NCBI GenBank assembly: GCA_030817875.1
Contig: JAUSZU010000001.1
Coordinates: 1,054,001-1,118,000, forward strand
Direction of reading: 5' to 3'
Length of the DNA stretch: 64,000 bases
From: Flavobacterium sp. W4I14
GTDB taxonomy: Bacteria; Bacteroidota; Bacteroidia; Sphingobacteriales; Sphingobacteriaceae
Positions 33,840 through 42,846 of this stretch are shown here, piece after piece. The notes below the pieces were generated by a model. That model was given only the letters and a program-made list of their open reading frames with translations. It searched no databases and was not told the DNA's origin. How positions within the stretch are numbered: the stretch's first letter is position 1; every line of letters begins with the position of its first letter. Both the position numbers and the translations under genes were made by a program.

Positions 33840-34230
33840 ATATTTTTAATAAAATTTAATTTTGTTTAAAATGGACTAGTTTCTTTATAGGACTTTTTGT
33901 TTCTTGAAATGGCTTAAAAACGGATTTTTATATGGTTAGGGTTAGAAGTATTGATTAGAGATGATCAGTCGCGCGAGATCGTCCTTCCCAACTTGATTGG
34001 GAATCTTAATGCAAAAGTATAAAGATTCCCGCCTGCGCAGGAATGACGACTGTACTAATAGAGTACTATCAATAAAGCGTAACGCAGTATACGCAGACGA
34101 TGAAACACCTGTTCGCCACGGTCATCGATTCTTCGCTGCGCTGAGAATGACAGATCTTTTGAATACTCAAACTTCATCAGTGTTTATCTGTGCACATCTG
34201 CGGCTAAAAAACAATAGATAGGTATATCAA
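33840..34230. other. Gene-free spacer with hairpin repeats
   Basis: No supportable gene. It contains an inverted-repeat element at 33980-34050 (CTTCCCAACTTGATTGGGAA ... TTCCCGCCTGCGCAGGAATG), a second copy of which is at 39520-39605, and a stretch at 34075-34210 with CGCTGCGCTGAGAATGACA and ATCTGTGCACATCTGCGGCT, both recurrent intergenic motifs in this window. Confidence 0.6.
33980..34050. repeat. Intergenic hairpin repeat, copy 1
   Basis: GTCCTTCCCAACTTGATTGG ... ATTCCCGCCTGCGCAGGAAT then GACGAC. The ends are complementary (GTC-TTCC / GGAATGAC). The copy at 39520-39605 shares about 30 identical bases on the left side and the TTCCCGCC-GC-GGAATGACG right side. Confidence 0.8.
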
Positions 34231-34257
34231 AAAAGGTCTGTGGAGACACAGACCTTT
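34231..34257 (-). terminator. Terminator of the S4-aroB-desaturase operon
   Basis: AAAGGTCTGTG, GAGA-type loop, CACAGACCTTT: an 11-bp stem ten bases past the desaturase stop, with TTTTTTG following on the minus strand. Confidence 0.85.
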
Positions 34258-34266
34258 AGATTGTTT

Positions 34267-35229
34267 TTATCCTGTAGAACTTAATTCTCCCCGATCGTTA
34301 AGCCCTTTTACTTTGTCCTGTTGTAAGGCTTCGTATCTTTTCTCTTCCTCCTCACGCAATTCCTGTTGCATAATTTTAGCAATTTTAGTGCTTCCATCAT
34401 GGCTCCATCCCGGCGGGTTAAAAATGTATTTCACTTTATCTATAAAAGTTGGTGCTTTTTTAACATCAGCACTCAATGCAATAAATTCATGGAAAATGAT
34501 GTTAACAGCACCAGTATCTTCAGGCTGCGTAGTTAAACCATATTTAACAACATCTTCTGGTAACTCCTCCTGAAAAGTGCCGAACCATCTATCCCAAAGA
34601 ATTAAAACCATACCCATATTTTTGTCTAGGTAACGTACATTGCTGGCATGGTGCACGCGATGGTGTGATGGCGTTACGAAAATATACCCATACCATTTTG
34701 GAAGCTTAATGTTGTACTGTGTGTGCACCAGGTTGCCGTAAATTTGAGTTACCAGGTAAGCAAAAAGGATATCAACAGCGGTGAAACCCATAAATGCCAA
34801 GGGCAAATAAAAGAAAACACGGTACAGTGGCTCGAAAACGGTTGAACGGAAACCTGTGGTTAAGTTAAAATGTTCAGATGAGTGATGTGTAACGTGCATC
34901 GCCCAGAAAAAGCGTACATAATGACCAACTGTATGCAAAAACCAATACAGGAAATCTTGCGCTAAAATCAAAACAAACCAATAGAGCCAAATATTAGGGA
35001 TTTGGAACAAACGGAATTGATAACAGTACTGCAGTAGAAAAAAAGTGCCTGTTTTTGTTGCTAAATTGATCACAATAGCGGCCGTCATCAGGTAGATATT
35101 GGTCCAGGTATCGCGTTTGGTATATAATTTTCTGTCGTGCGCATAGCTGAAATACATTTCAACCAGGGTTAAAACGATTACGAAACCAAATAGGCCTACT
35201 ACAGAAATATCACTTCCGGTAAAATTCAT
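34267..35229 (-). CDS. Sterol desaturase / fatty acid hydroxylase family membrane protein
   Basis: A 320-residue di-iron membrane oxygenase-like protein. Membrane segments lie near 8-26, 45-65, 80-98 and 140-160. The eight-histidine pattern is present: HTVGH (99-103), HVTHH (112-116), and HHRVHH after TPS (about 188-193). The substrate cannot be predicted; in Bacteroidota such enzymes act on lipids or carotenoid-like compounds. It begins one base after the aroB stop and ends the operon. Confidence 0.85.
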   Translation of the reverse strand: MNFTGSDISVVGLFGFVIVLTLVEMYFSYAHDRKLYTKRDTWTNIYLMTAAIVINLATKTGTFFLLQYCYQFRLFQIPNIWLYWFVLILAQDFLYWFLHTVGHYVRFFWAMHVTHHSSEHFNLTTGFRSTVFEPLYRVFFYLPLAFMGFTAVDILFAYLVTQIYGNLVHTQYNIKLPKWYGYIFVTPSHHRVHHASNVRYLDKNMGMVLILWDRWFGTFQEELPEDVVKYGLTTQPEDTGAVNIIFHEFIALSADVKKAPTFIDKVKYIFNPPGWSHDGSTKIAKIMQQELREEEEKRYEALQQDKVKGLNDRGELSSTG

Positions 35230-35230
35230 T

Positions 35231-36289
35231 TTATAAACTATTGTAATAATCTAAACTGCTCAAAATATCAGCGGTACTTACACGGCAGTTAAACGTGCAT
35301 TTACCTGTTGTTTCTAAAAGTGAAAAGAGAATGTTTCCATCTTCATTCTTTTTATCACTTTGCATCAGTTCTAAAAGTGTATCGAAGCTCTCTTTTTTAA
35401 TATGATATTTAGGATATAAAGACAAAATATATCCACTAATATCCTTCAATTCCTCCTGAGTTAACGTACTGTTTTTGATCGATAATGCAGCCTCACAAAC
35501 AAAACCTATGGCAATCGCTTCACCATGTGTTAACGGATTTTCGTCATTTGCCAAAGAATAACCCTCTACAGCATGTCCAATGGTATGCCCGAAGTTTAAA
35601 ATCTTACGCAGGTTTTTTTCATGCGGATCGATGGTAACCACCTCGTTTTTAATTTCTACTGATCGGTAAATATCTTGTGCAGAAGGATTTAAGTAATTGC
35701 TTTCTTTTAATTTTTCGTAATATGGCTTATCATAAATCAGGCCATGTTTAATCATTTCGGCAAAGCCCGATAAAAGCTCGCGCTGTGGCAAGGTTTTTAA
35801 AAATGCAGTTTCGATAAAAACCATTTGTGGTAAGGTAAAAGTGCCTACCATGTTTTTTACATTGTCGATATCAATGCCTGTTTTGCCACCTACCGAAGCA
35901 TCAACCTGTGATAGAAGGGTAGTAGGTACATTGATGAAATCGATTCCTCTTTTATAGGTAGATGCAATAAATCCACCCATATCGGTAATTACACCGCCAC
36001 CTAAATTGATCATTAAACTTTTACGGTCTGCTTCAAAATCCAAAAGCGTCTTCCAGATTCCGATACAAAAATCGATGTTTTTGTTTTCTTCACCTGCTGA
36101 AGTTTCGATCAGGTCAAATTCAGCATAATCATCTAAAAGGGATTGAAATAGGGGCAAGCAGATTTCGCTGGTATGTTCATCTGCAAGTACAAAAACTTTG
36201 CTGTATTTATTGCTTTCTAAAAGTGTTTTTAGTGCTGCTAAGCTACTTTCGAAATATAGGGTGTGACCTGCACTGGTTAGTGGTTCCAT
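35231..36289 (-). CDS. aroB: 3-dehydroquinate synthase
   Basis: The second shikimate-pathway enzyme: DAHP to 3-dehydroquinate, using NAD and a divalent metal. Length 352. Motifs: NLGGGVITDMGGFIASTYKR, NVPTTLLSQVDASVGGKTGI, LPQMVFIE, and metal ligands in NFGHTIGHAVEG and HGEAIAIG. Its start overlaps the S4-domain gene by one base. It is separated from the other aro genes by about 1.6 kb including the attenuator region. Confidence 0.97.
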   Translation of the reverse strand: MEPLTSAGHTLYFESSLAALKTLLESNKYSKVFVLADEHTSEICLPLFQSLLDDYAEFDLIETSAGEENKNIDFCIGIWKTLLDFEADRKSLMINLGGGVITDMGGFIASTYKRGIDFINVPTTLLSQVDASVGGKTGIDIDNVKNMVGTFTLPQMVFIETAFLKTLPQRELLSGFAEMIKHGLIYDKPYYEKLKESNYLNPSAQDIYRSVEIKNEVVTIDPHEKNLRKILNFGHTIGHAVEGYSLANDENPLTHGEAIAIGFVCEAALSIKNSTLTQEELKDISGYILSLYPKYHIKKESFDTLLELMQSDKKNEDGNILFSLLETTGKCTFNCRVSTADILSSLDYYNSL

Positions 36290-36504
36290 TAAATAACTTC
36301 TATTTTGTTTTCACCAAAAGTAATAATATCGCCAACCCTAACCTTATAACGTTTGCGGAATTCGACCTCGCCGTTAGTTTTTACTAAGCCATCCTCAACA
36401 ACGGTTTGGGCATCACCGCCACTCCCAACTAATCCGCTTGCTTTTAACAGTTGGATTAATGGAATAAATTCGCCCTCTAATTTGAATTGTATCATTTTAT
36501 GCAA
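36289..36504 (-). CDS. S4-domain RNA-binding protein (YbcJ-like)
   Basis: A 71-residue protein consisting of one S4 domain: IPLIQLLKASGLVGSGGDAQ, then VEDGLVKTNGEVEFRKRYKV. Single-domain S4 proteins of this length (YbcJ/YaaA type) bind structured RNA, possibly ribosomal; the target here is unknown. It is the first gene of the operon with aroB and the desaturase, in divergent orientation to proline dehydrogenase. Confidence 0.88.
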   Translation of the reverse strand: MHKMIQFKLEGEFIPLIQLLKASGLVGSGGDAQTVVEDGLVKTNGEVEFRKRYKVRVGDIITFGENKIEVI

Positions 36505-36588
36505 AAATACGATTATTTAGAGGTTTTTAGTTTTAACAACCAATGCTTTTTATAATTTTGCACCAATCTGACTTATTAATAGATAAAA

Positions 36589-37773
36589 ATGGATTTATCC
36601 CCCAACAAACAACCAAATTTCGACAATACGGAAATTGCTTTTCGTCAAAAATCTAACAACGAACTAAAAAAAGCATATTGGCTTTTTAAAATGATTGGGA
36701 GTAATTTCCTTACCAAAGTTGGTCCGGCCATTACCAATTTCTTTTTAAATATCGGTTTACCAATCCAAGGGGCAATAAAAGCCACTATATTTCAGCAGTT
36801 TTGTGGTGGCGAAACCATTGCAGAATGCGATAAAGCCATTGCGCAATTGGATAAAGGCGGAGTGGGTACCATTTTAGATTATTCGGTTGAAGGCGAAGAA
36901 GAGGAGCAGGTTTTTGATGAAACCTGTGCAGAGATTATCCGTACGATTGTCCGCGCTGATGGTGATACCAAAATTCCGATCACAGTTTTCAAAATTACCG
37001 GAATTGGTCGTTTTGCCTTATTGCAGAAGCTGGATGCTAAAGAAACCTTAAATGATGCAGAAAAGGCAGAATACGAAAAAGTAAAACTGCGTTGCGAAAT
37101 GATCTGTAAAACGGCTTTCGATAAAGGTGTTCCGATTATGATCGATGCCGAAGAAACCTGGATCCAGAATACCATTGATGAACTGGCTTTGGATATGATG
37201 CGTAAATTTAACCGCGAGCGTATTATTGTTTACAATACCTACCAAATGTACCGCCATGATAAACTGGCCGATATGAAAGCCGACCATTTAATCGCTAAAG
37301 CTGATGGTTTTATTTTGGGTGTGAAAATGGTTCGTGGTGCCTATATGGAAAAAGAACGTAAACGTGCTGCAGAAATGGGTTATCCTTCGCCAATTCAACC
37401 GGATAAAGCAGCATCTGACCGTGATTATAACGAATCTTTAAGGTATTGTGTAGATCATATTGAAGAAATTGCCATAGTTGCAGGAACGCACAATGAAGAT
37501 AGCAGCCGTTTATTGACTTACCTTTTAGAAGAAAAGAATATTACGCACAACCACCCTCATGTATATTTTGCCCAGTTGCTAGGGATGAGTGATAACTTGA
37601 GCTTTAACCTTGCCGATTCGAATTATAATGTGGCAAAGTATGTCCCTTACGGGCCGATAAAAGCAGTAATGCCTTATCTGTTCAGAAGAGCACAGGAAAA
37701 TACTTCAGTGGCCGGACAAACAGGCCGTGAGCTGGGTTTGATTGAAAGAGAATTAAAAAGAAGGAAATTGTAA
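36589..37773 (+). CDS. Proline dehydrogenase
   Basis: A 394-residue FAD enzyme that oxidises proline to pyrroline-5-carboxylate. The TIM-barrel shows PIMIDAEETWIQ, VYNTYQMYRHD, LGVKMVRGAYMEKERKRAAE, GTHNEDSS and the C-terminal YVPYGPIKAVMPYLFRRAQE followed by ENTS. It is the monofunctional form typical of Bacteroidota. A TAATTTTG box at 36553-36560 may be its -7 element. The P5C dehydrogenase gene is not adjacent. Confidence 0.93.
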   Translation: MDLSPNKQPNFDNTEIAFRQKSNNELKKAYWLFKMIGSNFLTKVGPAITNFFLNIGLPIQGAIKATIFQQFCGGETIAECDKAIAQLDKGGVGTILDYSVEGEEEEQVFDETCAEIIRTIVRADGDTKIPITVFKITGIGRFALLQKLDAKETLNDAEKAEYEKVKLRCEMICKTAFDKGVPIMIDAEETWIQNTIDELALDMMRKFNRERIIVYNTYQMYRHDKLADMKADHLIAKADGFILGVKMVRGAYMEKERKRAAEMGYPSPIQPDKAASDRDYNESLRYCVDHIEEIAIVAGTHNEDSSRLLTYLLEEKNITHNHPHVYFAQLLGMSDNLSFNLADSNYNVAKYVPYGPIKAVMPYLFRRAQENTSVAGQTGRELGLIERELKRRKL

Positions 37774-37796
37774 TTCAGTTTTTGGTTAATCTTAGA

Positions 37797-37933
37797 ATCG
37801 TCATTTCGAGCGGAGTGCAACGCAGTCGAGAACCACGAAGTGCTCAGCGAAGCTAAATCTAATCAGATAGATCTCTCTCCCGAAAGTTCGGGACTGCGCT
37901 TCAGCCGATAGCTATCGGATCGAGATGACGATT
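37797..37933. repeat. Long imperfect hairpin repeat
   Basis: Ends ATCGTCATTTCGA and TCGAGATGACGAT are inverted; the inner part has GTGCAACGCAGTCGAGAA and TCCCGAAAGTTCGGGA. It lies just after proline dehydrogenase and could serve as its transcription end. Confidence 0.75.
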
Positions 37934-38026
37934 TTTCTTTTAGTCACGATGACAATTATTTTTCGGAAATGAACATGCAATAGTCCTTCGGAATATGCAG
38001 CCTCGCTTTGCGCTGTATCTTTTTGG

Positions 38027-38345
38027 CCGCCCTTCGACTTAGCTACCATTGACGTTATTTTGCAAATCATATTAATCAACATTTTAACGGCTTTCGAATT
38101 TCCATCCAGCTGGGCCATAGCACCGTATCTACGTTCTACTTAAATCCGGCCTAACAAATTTTTCGGGCTGCACTGGTCTGGCCACACAACTGCCTTCAAA
38201 GAAAAATTTTAAGCCGGCATTTTTTGTTTCTTTTTGATGCCAAAAAGAAAGAGCCCTTCGGCGGCGGCGAGCCGGGGCAAGCCCCTGGTGTATGGAAAAG
38301 AAAACAATTGTACGTTACTCGCATTGATTTTTATAAGATAAATTA
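38027..38345. repeat. Dispersed repeat family R1, copy 1
   Basis: Begins about CTACCATTGACGTTATTTT and ends near AAATTACCCCTCAG. It is collinear with 52669-52985. Highly conserved blocks include CGGCCTAACAAATTTTTCGG and GCCGGCATTTTTTGTTTCTT. I judge the overall identity to be about four in five bases by eye. No shared ORF is kept in frame. Confidence 0.85.
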
Positions 38346-38435
38346 CCCCTCAGGGTGATAGCCAAAAAGGATGCCGCTTCATCCGATAGCCACCGGATCG
38401 AGTTAGGCCGAGTGGTTGTTTTTAATTACGCCGAA

Positions 38436-38756
38436 TTATTTCTTCACTACAAAAGATTGTTTTCCGGTTAAGAGGTCGTAGAACAAAATAAAATCACTTA
38501 CTAAACTATAACCCGGATATTGAAAAGTAGCGGGCTTGTTTTTTTCGAAGAAAAAGTGACCAACCCATGCAAAACCATATCCCAGCACAGGTATCGCCAG
38601 AAAGAAATGCCAGTTGTGAAACAAAAATCCTGTGAAAAAAGCAAGGCAAACCAATCCGGTACCAATAAAATGTAAAATACGCGATGTAGTATTGGTATGT
38701 TCTGACAAGTAAAAAGGGTAGAACTCTTTTAGCGACTTAAACTTTTTTTCTGACAT
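38436..38756 (-). CDS. Mpo1-like (DUF962) membrane protein
   Basis: A 106-residue protein with FKSLKEFYPFYLSEHTNTTS followed by RILHFIGTG, the conserved start of the Mpo1/DUF962 family, and four hydrophobic segments with conserved His (HNWHF, GHFFFEKNKPATF). The yeast relative Mpo1 is an iron dioxygenase acting on 2-hydroxy fatty acids; the bacterial activity is inferred. It starts eight bases after the HAD gene stop and forms an operon with it. Confidence 0.85.
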   Translation of the reverse strand: MSEKKFKSLKEFYPFYLSEHTNTTSRILHFIGTGLVCLAFFTGFLFHNWHFFLAIPVLGYGFAWVGHFFFEKNKPATFQYPGYSLVSDFILFYDLLTGKQSFVVKK

Positions 38757-38764
38757 GCGCTAAT

Positions 38765-39400
38765 TTACAAAATTCCGTTTGCTTTTAAAAAAGATTCCAG
38801 TTGAGCAGGTTTTTCGGTCATTAATAAGGTATTTAAACCTACTTTTTTTGCACCTTCAATGTGTTGTGGACTATCATCAATAAATAAAGTTTCGCCGGGG
38901 TCTAAATTATTGTCCTTTAATACCTGTTCGAAAATATTGGTGTTGGGTTTACGGAGTTTCATGTGCTGAGAAAAATAGGCTCTCTCAAAATAAGCATCAT
39001 AATTATTGATTTCGAAAGTGGTTTTCAGGTAATTGATAATCCAATCGTAATGGATTTCGTTATTGTTGCTCAATAGAAATGTACGGTATTTTTCTTTCAC
39101 CCGAAGCAGTAAATCGTGGTTTTCCTGAATGGTGCCAATCAATAAGCTGTTCCAGGCATCATCAATCTGTTTATCGGTTAAGTCTGGTTTGCCTGCTGCT
39201 GTTCTAATTCCTGTCCTGAATTCGGCAGGAGAAATTGCTCCGGTTTCAAAGTCATCAAATAATTGATTGTGTGCTTTATGGGCAAAGAAGTTTTCGATGT
39301 CGGTAATGCCCAACTTTTGAAAAGATGCTTGCGCAATTCTGAAATCGATATCAAATATTACGTTTCCGTAATCGAAAATAATGTTTTTAATGTTTTGCAT
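38765..39400 (-). CDS. HAD-family hydrolase (YihX-like)
   Basis: A 211-residue haloacid-dehalogenase-like phosphatase. Motif I is IIFDYGNVIFDID, motif II LLSNNNE, the motif III lysine lies in MKLRKPNTNIFEQVL, and motif IV is TLFIDDSPQHIEGAKKVG. The helical cap lies between about 15 and 95. Motif I has Tyr-Gly in place of the second Asp, as in many HAD-IA enzymes that start FDxGN. Substrate unknown, probably a small phosphorylated metabolite. Confidence 0.88.
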   Translation of the reverse strand: MQNIKNIIFDYGNVIFDIDFRIAQASFQKLGITDIENFFAHKAHNQLFDDFETGAISPAEFRTGIRTAAGKPDLTDKQIDDAWNSLLIGTIQENHDLLLRVKEKYRTFLLSNNNEIHYDWIINYLKTTFEINNYDAYFERAYFSQHMKLRKPNTNIFEQVLKDNNLDPGETLFIDDSPQHIEGAKKVGLNTLLMTEKPAQLESFLKANGIL

Positions 39401-39519
39401 GGAAATCCTTTAGCATTTGCTGCAAAGATATTATTGCTGATTTAATGAAGGGTATTAAACGGCATTTTTTTACAATAAAAAACCCGAAATACTTAATTGG
39501 AGAGTAATACTTTTAGATG

Positions 39520-39605
39520 CGTCATTCCCAACTTGATTGGGAATCTTAATGCTTTAGTGGTATTTTCTATTCGCATTAAGATTCCCGCCTTCGCGGGAAT
39601 GACGC
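39520..39605. repeat. Intergenic hairpin repeat, copy 2
   Basis: CGTCATTCCCAACTTGATTG ... TTCCCGCCTTCGCGGGAATG then ACG. Perfectly complementary termini CGTCATTCCC / GGGAATGACG. Related to 33980-34050. Lies between the sugar dehydrogenase and HAD genes. Confidence 0.85.
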
Positions 39606-39632
39606 AACATCAAAATAATTTTATTTATAGAC

Positions 39633-42344
39633 CTATTTAGGTTCTACCGTAATTGATTGAATAATCGGTCTGTTCTTTTTGTCGCCGGTTTTTAGTTCTT
39701 TAAACACAAAATAAATAGAATGGAATTTTCCATCTGAAAGCATGTTGATCGGGATACTTTTCCTAAAGGTAGATTTGCCTATCATAATGCCTTTGCTATC
39801 ATCTAACCTGATCTCGATTTCGCCATCTGATCCAGGATCAAGATTTAAAAATGAAAAACCAAATCCTGAAATACCAGTTAAATCAACATTTTTAATGGCA
39901 ATCCAACCATTTGCTTTGGTCAGAATAAGTTTTTCACCACCATAGATATCTTTTCGTTCAAAACCGCCAAAATCTTTTATATCATCCGCATCAATTACAT
40001 TACTTTTCAGGTTGATCACTTTTGTTGTGGTTAGCGGTTTTTTAAATGCCGTACCTCCTGCATCTGTATAAGTTGCCTTTAAAGTTAAAACCGATTTCTT
40101 CTTATCAGCAGCAGCTGGTGGAATGATTTTACCTGCAGTTGGAAGTGATGCTTTAACCGCTTCTTTATTGCCTAAAGTCATAATCCACTCCGTAATTTTT
40201 TTTACTTCAGCTTCTTTCATCGCAGTGTGCGCAGGCATGGGTACTTCTCCCCAAACACCCTGACTGCCGCTAATTACCTTCGAAGCCAGATAATCAACCG
40301 CTTTACTATCGTTTTTATATTTTGCTGCAATTTTGTTAAACGCAGGACCAATGGAAACAGCAGCCTCTTTGTGGCAAGTGCTACAATCAGATTTCAACAT
40401 TAGCGTTTTACCCACAAGGGTTTGTGCTGCTTGTTGGTGGCCCAATTCTGCTCCGGCTAAATCTGTTCCTTCTGTATAAGTATTTGAAATGTATATGCGA
40501 TTATTATTCACTTTAGCACCCTTATCGCTTACTAAAACTTTATAATCAACTGGTTTATTCGGAAAATAAAAGCTTTTGTTTCCAGCTAAGTCAATAGCTA
40601 CAGTTGGATGTTCGTTCCCTGCATAAACTGGTACAACCTGGCTTTTTACAGAAGCTTTACTTTTATCAATTACAGTAACACTTACCGGATATTCGCCCGC
40701 TTTAGTAAAGGTATATTGTAAATTTGGCGTGGTAGTAGTTTTGGTCATTCCTTTTCCGAGGTTCCAAATATAAGTCAAAGCATCTCCGTCTGGATCTTTA
40801 GCCGTAACAGTTGCGGTTAATTTGTAAGGAAGTAATCCACTTGTTTTGGCAATATTTAAACTTTCAACTGATGGTGGTCGGTTGCCTTTTAAATAATCAA
40901 TCCTCGTAATTGCAGCATCTGGGTTTTTGGTAAACCAGCCTTTGCCATACTCCAGAATATATAATTTCCCATCCGGCCCCAATTCCATATCAATGGGAGC
41001 GGCTAAAGAAACATTAGACATAAAGGGTTCCATACTTATATAATCACCTTGTGCATTCATGGTTACGGCTTTAACCCATCCACGTACCCATTCGTAAATA
41101 ATCAATTTTCCGTTATAGTAAGCGGGGTAGGGTGAGTTTGCAGTTGCATAATAAACTGGTCCGGCCATTGCGGTACGCCCGCCTGAGCCCACTTGTGGAA
41201 ATTCTTTCGATTCGCCATATGGATACCAGATATAAGCAGGTTGTGCAGGTGGAAGTTGTTCTAAACCTGTATTGTTTGGTGAGTTGTTAATTGGCTTTTC
41301 AGGATCAAAGGCGTCGCCATTGGCTCCATTCGTATAATCGTAAGCTTTATATGGGTAGTTATTGCCTATAAATAAGGGCCAGCCAAAGTTACCAGCCTTT
41401 CTTGCCTGGTTTACTTCATCATATCCCCTGGGGCCTCTTAAATCGTCATCATTGGAAGCATCAGGACCAACTTCTCCCCAATATAAAAAATTAGTTTTTT
41501 GATCTACTGATATCCGATAAGGATTTCTATCGCCCATTACATAAATTTCGGGTTTAGATTTTGGATCATTTTTCGGAAAAAGGTTGCCTTCCGGGATGCT
41601 GTAAGTACCATCTTCATTTACTTTGATCCTTAAAATTTTACCTCTCAGATCATTGGTGTTTCCAGCCGATCTTCTGGAATCATATTGTTCAAAACCTTTT
41701 CTGTTATCAAGCGGCGCATAGCCCTTATTTACATATTTCTGTTTTGGAGCATCAAAAGGAGTAGAGTTATCGCCAGTAGATACATAAAGTAAATTGTCTG
41801 AGCCAAAAGCAATAGATCCTCCGGTATGGCAGCAGATTTCGCGTTGAGAATAGAACTCTAAAACGATCTTTTCTGATTCTTTTACAATCTGATCATTTAC
41901 CAGCTTAAACCTTGATAATCGGTTTACAGATTTATCAAAAGGACTATAAAAAAGATAAACATAATTGTTTTTGGCAAATTTTGGGTCGGCAGCCATGCCC
42001 AATAAGCCTTCTTCTGCATTAACATTAGGGGTATTGGTTTTAAAATAAACATCAAGTTTGCCAGCCTCTTTAATTTTTTTTGTCTGGTTTTTATAAATCA
42101 ATACTTCGCCTCTGCGCTGTGCTACCAAAATATCCAGGTTAGGGAGGATGGTCATTTCTGTAGGCTCTGTAAATTCTCCTTGCACAAGGGTCACTTTTAC
42201 AAAACGGTCTTGATCTGGTGTGTCTATTTTAGATTTAGGGAAAAATTCGAAAGCCCGGCTTTCGTAAATGTTTTTGTTTAGTGTTGTTGCCGATATTAAT
42301 ACAAATGCAATGGCAGATAACAGTAGCGTAAAAGTTGTTTTCAT
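39633..42344 (-). CDS. PQQ-type sugar dehydrogenase with PKD, cytochrome c and carbohydrate-binding-like domains
   Basis: An exported 903-residue protein. The N-terminal beta-propeller (about 45-470) is of the soluble glucose/sorbosone dehydrogenase type: FTEPTEMTILPNLDILVAQR, EEGLLGMAADPKF, CCHTGGSIAFG, GDRNPYRISV. A PKD domain follows (about 490-575). A class I cytochrome c has CSTCHK and the axial Met in VPMPAHTAM. The last 150 residues form a jelly-roll-like module. The layout suggests periplasmic sugar oxidation with electron transfer to the fused haem. Gene is monocistronic. Confidence 0.88.
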   Translation of the reverse strand: MKTTFTLLLSAIAFVLISATTLNKNIYESRAFEFFPKSKIDTPDQDRFVKVTLVQGEFTEPTEMTILPNLDILVAQRRGEVLIYKNQTKKIKEAGKLDVYFKTNTPNVNAEEGLLGMAADPKFAKNNYVYLFYSPFDKSVNRLSRFKLVNDQIVKESEKIVLEFYSQREICCHTGGSIAFGSDNLLYVSTGDNSTPFDAPKQKYVNKGYAPLDNRKGFEQYDSRRSAGNTNDLRGKILRIKVNEDGTYSIPEGNLFPKNDPKSKPEIYVMGDRNPYRISVDQKTNFLYWGEVGPDASNDDDLRGPRGYDEVNQARKAGNFGWPLFIGNNYPYKAYDYTNGANGDAFDPEKPINNSPNNTGLEQLPPAQPAYIWYPYGESKEFPQVGSGGRTAMAGPVYYATANSPYPAYYNGKLIIYEWVRGWVKAVTMNAQGDYISMEPFMSNVSLAAPIDMELGPDGKLYILEYGKGWFTKNPDAAITRIDYLKGNRPPSVESLNIAKTSGLLPYKLTATVTAKDPDGDALTYIWNLGKGMTKTTTTPNLQYTFTKAGEYPVSVTVIDKSKASVKSQVVPVYAGNEHPTVAIDLAGNKSFYFPNKPVDYKVLVSDKGAKVNNNRIYISNTYTEGTDLAGAELGHQQAAQTLVGKTLMLKSDCSTCHKEAAVSIGPAFNKIAAKYKNDSKAVDYLASKVISGSQGVWGEVPMPAHTAMKEAEVKKITEWIMTLGNKEAVKASLPTAGKIIPPAAADKKKSVLTLKATYTDAGGTAFKKPLTTTKVINLKSNVIDADDIKDFGGFERKDIYGGEKLILTKANGWIAIKNVDLTGISGFGFSFLNLDPGSDGEIEIRLDDSKGIMIGKSTFRKSIPINMLSDGKFHSIYFVFKELKTGDKKNRPIIQSITVEPK

Positions 42345-42621
42345 TTATTTGATTAAGGTATTTTGAATAAATATAGGATATAGTTTTATACGCTGACGTA
42401 TTGTATCAAAATTTATGCGAATAATGTCAATATAGAATAACTTTTTTATAAGGTGATTGAATTTAGATTGAAAATGAAATTATAAAACGTTTTCGGTCAA
42501 AATTCATACATCAACAAATTTATTAAGGTTATCTATTTTTTTGTTAAGAATCTCTACTGTTTAACTGGTATTGTGCTGGTAATGTTAGCTTTATATAGGT
42601 ATACACTCTAAAAATAATACG

Positions 42622-42846
42622 ATGACTGGAGTAATAACAGCTTACAATAAAGAGAGAGGTTTCGGTTTAATCTCTCAATATTTGGTTTTAGAAAGCATCT
42701 ATTTTGATATAGTAGATTGCAAAGCGAAAGGTTTGTATGTTGGAAGTACAGTCGAATTTGATACAGCCATTACTAAAAGAGGAGTAGTTGCTAAGAACAT
42801 AATGGGTACAGCTAAACTTAAAGTGAGGCCCAAAACTTTAATATAG
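42622..42846 (+). CDS. Divergent cold-shock-domain protein 1
   Basis: A 74-residue protein: MTGVITAYNKERGFGLISQY, then IYFDIVDCKAKGLYVGSTVE. It has the length and strand pattern of a cold-shock domain, but RNP1 (KGFGFI) is RGFGLI and RNP2 (VFVH) is IYFD, so the aromatic RNA-stacking surface is altered. First of four CSD-like genes in 1.8 kb. Confidence 0.7.
   Translation: MTGVITAYNKERGFGLISQYLVLESIYFDIVDCKAKGLYVGSTVEFDTAITKRGVVAKNIMGTAKLKVRPKTLI

Larger units (their letters stand above)
37774..38435. other. 660-base gene-free region made of repeats
   Basis: Contains a hairpin repeat at 37797-37933 and one copy of a long dispersed repeat at 38027-38345. Short ORFs on either strand (for example 38118-37912) run inside these repeats and have no protein-like features. 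Confidence 0.8.
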
